From assembly GCA_016650355.1 (NCBI GenBank), contig JAENVX010000201.1, forward strand, positions 1 to 10,333: a stretch of DNA of 10,333 nucleotides, written 5' to 3'. The translations under genes were made by a program, and so were the position numbers. Shown in pieces: positions 5,706 to 10,333 of this stretch (positions are counted from its first letter, which is position 1; each line of letters begins with the position of its first letter). Below the pieces are notes generated by a model, which searched no databases, was not told the DNA's origin, and saw nothing but the letters and a program-made list of their open reading frames with translations. This stretch comes from Bacteroidia bacterium (GTDB lineage: Bacteria; Bacteroidota; Bacteroidia; Cytophagales; Cyclobacteriaceae).

Positions 5706-7265
5706 ATGCAAAGATATTCGATTTTATGGGCCGATGATGAAATTGATTTGTTAAAGCCACACATTCTCTTTCTACGGCAAAGAGGTTATGATATTACACC
5801 TATCAACAATGGATCTGAGGCAGTTGAGCTGAGCGAGTCACGCCACTTCGATGTTGTATTCTTAGATGAGCATATGCCCGGTATGTCAGGACTTGAGGCA
5901 TTAAGCTTGATTAAAAATCATAAGCCCAACCTTCCCGTGGTCATGATCACTAAAAATGAAGAAGAGCTGATCATGGAGGAGGCGATCGGGGCCAAAATTG
6001 ATGACTATCTGATTAAGCCGATTAATCCAAGCCAAATACTTCTTTCTGTAAAAAAGATATTGGAGAAAAAAGGATTGGTTATTGAGAAAACAAATCTCAC
6101 CTATCAACAGGAATTCCGTAAAATAAGTATGGCGTTTCTGGACGACATGAACTTCGAGCAATGGGCAGATATATATAAAAAGCTTGTCTATTGGGAACTT
6201 CAACTGGATGAAGCTGATAACCATAATATGGCCGAAGTACTGGATATGCAAAAGGTGGAAGCAAACACTAATTTTTGCCGATTTATCAAACGGAATTATG
6301 AAAGTTGGCTTAACGATCCGAATGGAGAAAAGCCGTTGTTATCTCATCAGTTGATGAAGAAAAAAGTATTTCCTGAATTGAAGCCAGACAAATCAACATT
6401 CCTAATTGTAATTGACAACCTTCGGTTTGATCAGTGGAAATCTATTGAGCCTATTTTGCAAGATTATTTTATTGTAGATCATGAGGAGACTTATTATTCC
6501 ATCTTGCCAACGACCACAGCATACGCGAGGAATGCTATTTTTTCTGGTTTACTTCCTTCAGAAATGGCAAAGACATATCCGGAATTTTGGGTAGGCGAGG
6601 ATGTAGATGATGGAAAAAATAATTTCGAGAATGAGTTTTTAACCAAGCAGATAAAGCGCAATAACCTTGACATAAAATTTTCATATAATAAAATAAAAAA
6701 ATTAGATGAAGGACGTGAGCTTGCCGAGACAGTTACTAATCTTTTCAATAACCAGCTTAATGTAATTGTCTACAATTTTGTAGACATGCTATCTCATGCC
6801 CGAACCGACATGGCTATGGTGCGGGAGTTAGCGCCTGATGAAGGGGCTTATCGGTCCATCACCAAATCTTGGTTTCTGCATTCTCCTTTGTGGGACATCT
6901 TAAAAAAGATTGCAGAGAAGAAAGGCAAGGTGATAATAACAACTGACCATGGTACTATTCGGGTGAAAAGACCTTTTAAAATAATTGGCGACCGTAGTGT
7001 GAATTCTAACCTTCGATACAAGCAAGGGAAGAACCTTAACTATGAAGGAGATAAAGTGTTGGAAATTTTAAAACCGGAGCGATTTTTCCTGCCCAAAACA
7101 AACGTTTCCACGTCCTATGTTTTTGCCATTGAAGACAAGTTTTTTGCCTATCCAAACAATTATAACTATTATGTAAATTTATATAAAGACACTTTCCAGC
7201 ACGGTGGGGTCAGTTTGGAAGAGATGATCATTCCTTTAATTTTCTTAACTTCGAAGAATGCCTGA
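5706..7265 (+). CDS. porX: PorX-type response regulator with PglZ/alkaline-phosphatase effector domain
   Basis: PorX is the response regulator that controls the type IX secretion system and gliding in Bacteroidota. Its PglZ domain is reported to act as a zinc phosphodiesterase on oligonucleotides. In this 519-residue protein the REC domain (about 1-122) has Asp10/Asp11, the phospho-acceptor Asp54 (VFLDEHMPG), Thr82 and Lys104 (YLIKP). A helical linker follows (about 130-220). The PglZ domain (about 228-515) keeps the metal and catalytic residues of the alkaline-phosphatase superfamily: Asp237 (VIDN), the nucleophile in PTTTAYARN (Thr271 or a neighbour), Asp360 and His364 (FVDMLSH), Asp414 and His415 (TTDHG), and His499 (QHGG). 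It lacks a DNA-binding domain, so it must act through its enzyme activity or a partner such as a sigma factor. The gene leads a tightly packed unit with tsaE and ald. No histidine kinase (PorY) or T9SS structural gene is in the window. Confidence 0.92.
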   Translation: MQRYSILWADDEIDLLKPHILFLRQRGYDITPINNGSEAVELSESRHFDVVFLDEHMPGMSGLEALSLIKNHKPNLPVVMITKNEEELIMEEAIGAKIDDYLIKPINPSQILLSVKKILEKKGLVIEKTNLTYQQEFRKISMAFLDDMNFEQWADIYKKLVYWELQLDEADNHNMAEVLDMQKVEANTNFCRFIKRNYESWLNDPNGEKPLLSHQLMKKKVFPELKPDKSTFLIVIDNLRFDQWKSIEPILQDYFIVDHEETYYSILPTTTAYARNAIFSGLLPSEMAKTYPEFWVGEDVDDGKNNFENEFLTKQIKRNNLDIKFSYNKIKKLDEGRELAETVTNLFNNQLNVIVYNFVDMLSHARTDMAMVRELAPDEGAYRSITKSWFLHSPLWDILKKIAEKKGKVIITTDHGTIRVKRPFKIIGDRSVNSNLRYKQGKNLNYEGDKVLEILKPERFFLPKTNVSTSYVFAIEDKFFAYPNNYNYYVNLYKDTFQHGGVSLEEMIIPLIFLTSKNA

Positions 7266-7701
7266 ACGGATTAACCAAACGGTTTTAGGTGAATCAGTGA
7301 AGTTAGAGGAATTGGACGTTGTAGCAGGCAAACTTTTGAGTATAGGATATCCAGGAGTTTGGTGTTTTCACGGTGGCTTAGGGGCAGGTAAAACAACGTT
7401 GATAAAAAGTATCTGTTTGCAACTAGGTGTGGTCTCAGCAGTAACTAGTCCAACATTTTCAATCGCGAATGAGTATTTGGGACAGCATAAAACTAAAACT
7501 TATCATTTCGATTGTTATAGATTGAAAAATGAAACGGAGGCGTATGACATAGGGATCGATGAGTACTTTGAATCAGGCCAATATTGTTTTGTTGAGTGGC
7601 CAGAACTCATTCCATCGCTGATACCTAAAAGACACATTGACATTTGGATGACTGTTACAGGTTTGGATACAAGAACGGTAGCCTACACTAAGTATGAGTG
7701 A
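7258..7701 (+). CDS. tsaE: tRNA t6A-modification ATPase TsaE
   Basis: TsaE is the small P-loop ATPase that works with TsaB-TsaD to place threonylcarbamoyl on A37 of ANN-decoding tRNAs in the cytoplasm. The 147-residue protein is of family length. Walker A is GGLGAGKTT (39-47). SPTFSIANEY (64-73) is the family's switch region with the conserved Ser-Pro-Thr. YHFDCYRL (82-89) and FVEWPELIP (111-119) are the other TsaE signatures. The ATG (7258-7260) lies inside the end of porX, an 8-base overlap reading ATGCCTGA, so translation is probably coupled. Neither tsaB nor tsaD is in the window. Nothing appears missing or truncated. Confidence 0.95.
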   Translation: MPERINQTVLGESVKLEELDVVAGKLLSIGYPGVWCFHGGLGAGKTTLIKSICLQLGVVSAVTSPTFSIANEYLGQHKTKTYHFDCYRLKNETEAYDIGIDEYFESGQYCFVEWPELIPSLIPKRHIDIWMTVTGLDTRTVAYTKYE

Positions 7702-8917
7702 AAAGAAAAAATCGGGATTTGAGACGCTTGCAAAATCGAGCTTTTACCCGCAAGAGGAAATGTTGAAAGTAAAAAGAGGTAAACACTCCTTTTTTATTGG
7801 ACTCCCGCGAGAAGTTTCATTACAAGAAAATCGAATATGTCTTACGCCTGATGCAACTGCTTTGTTGGTCAACAACGGCCATGAGGTGCATGTTGAAACT
7901 CGCGCTGGCGAGGGTTCTAAGTTTACCGACAAACAGTATAGTGATGCTGGCGCTAAGATTGTTTACTCACCACAAGAAGTCTACAAGGCCGATGTCATAT
8001 TGAAAATTGAGCCACCAACCCTTGATGAATTGGAATATTTTCATCCTGGTCAAACACTAATCTCAACTTTGCAACTTGGTTACTTAAAGAAAGAAAGCAT
8101 ACAAGCGATACAAAGAAAAAAAATCACATCTCTTGCCTGGGAGTTTATCGAAGACAAAGTTGGAGGTATGCCTATTATTCGGGCGATGAGTGAAATTGCA
8201 GGCAGTACAGTTATGTTAGTAGCTGCTGAGTACCTGAGTACCATAAACAAAGGCAAGGGTATTATACTTGGCGGAATAACAGGAGTGCCCCCAACCAAAG
8301 TAGTTATTATTGGTGCTGGTACTGTTGCCGAGTATGGTGCACGTGCGGCTTTAAGTTTGGGGGCAGAAATACAAGTTTTTGATAATCATATTTACAAACT
8401 AAGGAGGATCAAACATACCTTGAGCCAGCAGTTTTATACATCCACAATTGATACAGTAACATTGGGCGAAAGCCTAAAAACCGCAGATGTTGTAATTGGA
8501 GCTTTACGCGCAGAGAAGGGACGTGCCCGGCATGTGGTAAGCGAGGAAATGGTGAGCCAGATGAAGCCGGATTCCCTAATAATAGATTTGAGCATTGATC
8601 AGGGAGGTTGCATTGCCACTTCAGAAATGACCACTCATGCTAAGCCGGTTTTCAGGAAATACGGTGTTATTCACTACTGTGTGCCAAACATCGCTTCTCG
8701 AGTTGCTCACACCGCCACGACAGCGTTAAGCAATATTTTTACCCCAACTATCCTGCGGGCATCCGAAGAAGGAGGCGTAGAGGAGATGATTTTCTCGCAT
8801 AAATGGTTCATGAAAGGCGTATATACCTTCAAAGGGGGGTTGACAAATGAGTCAATTGGACGCAAATTTGGATTGAAGTATAAGAACCTTGAGTTGATAC
8901 TAGCAGCCAGGGTTTAA
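7694..8917 (+). CDS. ald: Alanine-dehydrogenase-like NAD-dependent protein with altered active site
   Basis: This 407-residue protein has the AlaDH/PntA fold. The N-terminal catalytic half opens at about residue 33 with FIGLPREVSLQENRICLTP, and the Rossmann domain has VIIGAGTVAEYGA (204-216) with Asp230 after the second strand, pointing to NAD rather than NADP. A 30-residue polar N-terminal extension precedes the fold. Arg47 (ENR), Met165 (AMSEIAG) and Asp302 (SIDQGG) match conserved AlaDH positions. Two key ones do not. The second Lys of the LKVKEP motif, which contacts pyruvate, is Glu106 here (LKIEPP). The catalytic His of the YLHLA motif is Gln127 (TLQLG). AlaDH would interconvert alanine and pyruvate plus ammonia, but with these changes the real substrate is uncertain; the name reflects homology only. 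The ATG overlaps the tsaE stop by 8 bases (ATGAGTGA), so it is probably coupled to porX-tsaE. Confidence 0.85.
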   Translation: MSEKKKSGFETLAKSSFYPQEEMLKVKRGKHSFFIGLPREVSLQENRICLTPDATALLVNNGHEVHVETRAGEGSKFTDKQYSDAGAKIVYSPQEVYKADVILKIEPPTLDELEYFHPGQTLISTLQLGYLKKESIQAIQRKKITSLAWEFIEDKVGGMPIIRAMSEIAGSTVMLVAAEYLSTINKGKGIILGGITGVPPTKVVIIGAGTVAEYGARAALSLGAEIQVFDNHIYKLRRIKHTLSQQFYTSTIDTVTLGESLKTADVVIGALRAEKGRARHVVSEEMVSQMKPDSLIIDLSIDQGGCIATSEMTTHAKPVFRKYGVIHYCVPNIASRVAHTATTALSNIFTPTILRASEEGGVEEMIFSHKWFMKGVYTFKGGLTNESIGRKFGLKYKNLELILAARV

Positions 8918-8933
8918 GTCTATTGTTTCAAAT

Positions 8934-9707
8934 ATGCTTAATAAAGTGTTAAAAGGGAGCCTCTTTCTTATCTCCGCGTTATTTATTAATACCCAAACCT
9001 TTGGGCAATGGGTTATTCCATCGCAAATGCGCAATGAAGTAACACTAGATCGTCTATTAAGCTCAAACGGATCATCAAAGGTTGAATTGCTTTATGGGCT
9101 GCCTGCGTTTAGCGGACCACCACTAGGTCATAATTACATTGATCAAAAGTGGAATAACTGTTCGTTTTTGTTATTTGATTCAGAAAAACTGATGGAAGGC
9201 TACTTAGCGAAATATGACATTGGCGCAAATTGCTTAGCAGTGAAATTAACAGGTGGTACCAGGCTGATTGAAGTGAACAAAATAGAATGCATTGTGTGGT
9301 TAGACTCTATAACTCGTGCCCCAAGATATTTTATTAATGCAAAAGATTTTAAAGAAGAAAGTATCCAGCTAACAGGCTTACTAGAAGTTCTGGTTGACGG
9401 CCAAATGCCTTTGCTCGCTCAAAGTTATCTTAAAGAGAAAGAGATCGGTTTTTTTGCAGGTTTGTTGGCCTTATTTGAAAAGGACAAGGAGAAAAAATAT
9501 GAGGTGGATAATTATTTTTTTGTTGGCAATGGTACTGCTCTTTCGAAAATAGTAACTGAGAAAGAGTTCTTACTTTCATTTGGTGATTATTTCTGGGAAA
9601 TAGAGGAATACATTGAAAAGAATAAACTTAATATCTCAACACCGGGTGGTTTGAAAAAAGTGTTCGAGTATTATAATGCTAAATTTGAACGTTTTACAGA
9701 TTATTGA
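8934..9707 (+). CDS. Secreted or periplasmic protein of unknown function
   Basis: The 257-residue protein starts MLNKVLKGSLFLISALFINTQ, a Sec signal peptide with a likely signal-peptidase-I cut near TFG-QW (after residue 24). No other hydrophobic segment is long enough to span a membrane, so the mature protein should be periplasmic or exported. The mature part is mixed alpha/beta in appearance, with three Cys (76, 100, 119). Its second half contains LLEVLVDGQMPLLAQSYLK (149-167), VDNYFFVGNG (191-200) and a helical end with EIEEYIEKNKLN and VFEYYNAKF. That ending resembles a recurrent layout in uncharacterised Bacteroidota secreted proteins, a resemblance from memory that I cannot name as a family. 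It lacks a recognisable T9SS C-terminal sorting domain. It follows ald by 16 bases without a terminator, so it probably belongs to the porX-tsaE-ald transcript. Its last 7 bases overlap the end of valS. Confidence 0.8.
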   Translation: MLNKVLKGSLFLISALFINTQTFGQWVIPSQMRNEVTLDRLLSSNGSSKVELLYGLPAFSGPPLGHNYIDQKWNNCSFLLFDSEKLMEGYLAKYDIGANCLAVKLTGGTRLIEVNKIECIVWLDSITRAPRYFINAKDFKEESIQLTGLLEVLVDGQMPLLAQSYLKEKEIGFFAGLLALFEKDKEKKYEVDNYFFVGNGTALSKIVTEKEFLLSFGDYFWEIEEYIEKNKLNISTPGGLKKVFEYYNAKFERFTDY

Positions 9708-10333
9708 ATATTTCGAAGAGTCTCTTCCAACGCTTTTATTTTAGCTTCCGCATCCGCCTTCTTTTTTCGTTCGGTGTCAATAACAGCGGGAGGTGCACCA
9801 TTAACGAACTTCTCGTTTGATAACTTCTTGTTTACTAATAATAGAAAACCCTTCTGATATTCCAATTCGTTTTGTATAGCCTCTCGTTCTTTGGCCACAT
9901 CAATCTTTCCTTCAATTGGGATAAAGAATTCTGTTGATTGCACATGAAAGCTTGTTGTGTTGCTGAGTTTTTCTGCCGAAAATAAAACTTCGCTCAGATT
10001 GGAAAGTTTTTTGATGATAGGCCAGAATAAATCAATTTCAGATTTATCACTTTTTACCACAAGTTTCAAAGCGTCCTTGGGTGAAATACTTTTTGTATTT
10101 CGCGTGTTGCGTATTTCTGTGATGATCTCAAAAGCAAAAGTTCCTTCTTTTAATATTGCTCCGTTACTCGGGCTTGATTTAGGCCATCTAGAAATTATAA
10201 TGCAATCCTTTTCAGTTCGTTTCCTCAATTCATGCCATAACTCCTCTGTAATAAATGGCATAAACGGGTGAAGAACCTTTAGCAGTGTTTCAAAGAAAGT
10301 TACTGTCGATTCGTGAGTAACCGTGTCAATAGG
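9701..10333 (-). CDS. valS: Valyl-tRNA synthetase, C-terminal part
   Basis: ValS charges tRNA-Val in the cytoplasm. Only the last 210 residues are here; the frame is open through 10333, so the gene continues beyond the window. Fragment residues 22-33, HPFMPFITEELW, are the conserved end of the class I anticodon-binding domain. A mixed region follows, and the last 65 residues (about 145-210) form the lysine/glutamate-rich coiled-coil arm typical of ValS. That arm includes KLSNEKFVNGAPPAVID, the near-universal turn between its two helices. The Met at 10261-10259 is internal, not a start: the upstream codons continue the ValS sequence (TLLKVLHPF). It is convergent with the secreted-protein gene, sharing TTATTGA at 9701-9707, and no terminator hairpin separates the two. 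Confidence 0.95.
   Translation of the reverse strand, partial: PIDTVTHESTVTFFETLLKVLHPFMPFITEELWHELRKRTEKDCIIISRWPKSSPSNGAILKEGTFAFEIITEIRNTRNTKSISPKDALKLVVKSDKSEIDLFWPIIKKLSNLSEVLFSAEKLSNTTSFHVQSTEFFIPIEGKIDVAKEREAIQNELEYQKGFLLLVNKKLSNEKFVNGAPPAVIDTERKKKADAEAKIKALEETLRNIQ

Noticed and set aside
5702..5737. ATG at 5702 as the porX start
   Set aside because: It is in a different frame and reaches TGA after 11 codons; the 5706 frame encodes the full REC domain and is correctly spaced from AGAGGAAA.
5901..6748. Minus-strand open frames opposite porX (5901-6251, 6494-6748)
   Set aside because: The sense strand holds intact REC and PglZ motifs throughout; the antisense translations look like low-complexity shadows.
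7744..8298. Short open frames in other frames within ald (7744-7932, 7797-8003, 8080-8298)
   Set aside because: All lie inside the conserved dehydrogenase coding sequence and resemble nothing known.
10259..10261. ATG at 10261 as the start of a 186-residue gene
   Set aside because: The frame continues upstream to the window edge with conserved ValS sequence, so this Met is internal to valS.
9957..10271. Plus-strand open frame opposite valS
   Set aside because: It is antisense to conserved ValS C-terminal sequence and has no supporting start signal.

Overview
The window looks like chromosomal housekeeping DNA from a member of the Bacteroidota, probably of the Cytophagales type. It has roughly 40% GC by eye. 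The indicators are an LpxC-FabZ fusion, a PorX-type response regulator with a PglZ effector domain, a Bacteroides-type promoter (TTTG, 19 bases, TAnnTTTG), and a lipoprotein with an SSC lipobox. I see no mobile element, CRISPR array, tRNA or rRNA, and no frameshifted gene. Two genes are cut by the window edges.

Left half, all on the minus strand. Reading leftward from about 5633: an HD-domain phosphohydrolase with a TTG start, lpxD, a fused lpxC/fabZ, lpxA, and a small atypical ABC ATPase. A perfect 10-bp stem-loop closes the run at 293-320. The last three genes are joined by 4-base ATGA stop/start overlaps and share a good promoter candidate just upstream of lpxC/fabZ. Beyond the hairpin lies the 5' part of a lipoprotein gene (1-167). 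LpxA, LpxC and LpxD catalyse the first three committed steps of lipid A synthesis, and the FabZ half makes the acyl-ACP precursors, so this is an outer-membrane biogenesis operon.

Right half, on the plus strand and divergent from the HD gene across 72 bases: porX, tsaE and an alanine-dehydrogenase-like gene. Each pair is joined by an 8-base overlap. After 16 bases comes a secreted protein of unknown function (8934-9707). PorX controls type IX secretion in other Bacteroidota. TsaE acts in t6A modification of tRNA. The dehydrogenase-like protein keeps its NAD fold but appears to have lost two canonical alanine dehydrogenase active-site residues.

Right edge: the 3' end of valS (valyl-tRNA synthetase) lies on the minus strand and overlaps the tail of the secreted-protein gene by 7 bases.

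I do not see an undescribed multi-gene system. The points most worth following are the non-canonical dehydrogenase, the permease-less ABC ATPase with altered Q and H loops, and the placement of PorX beside envelope and tRNA-modification genes.
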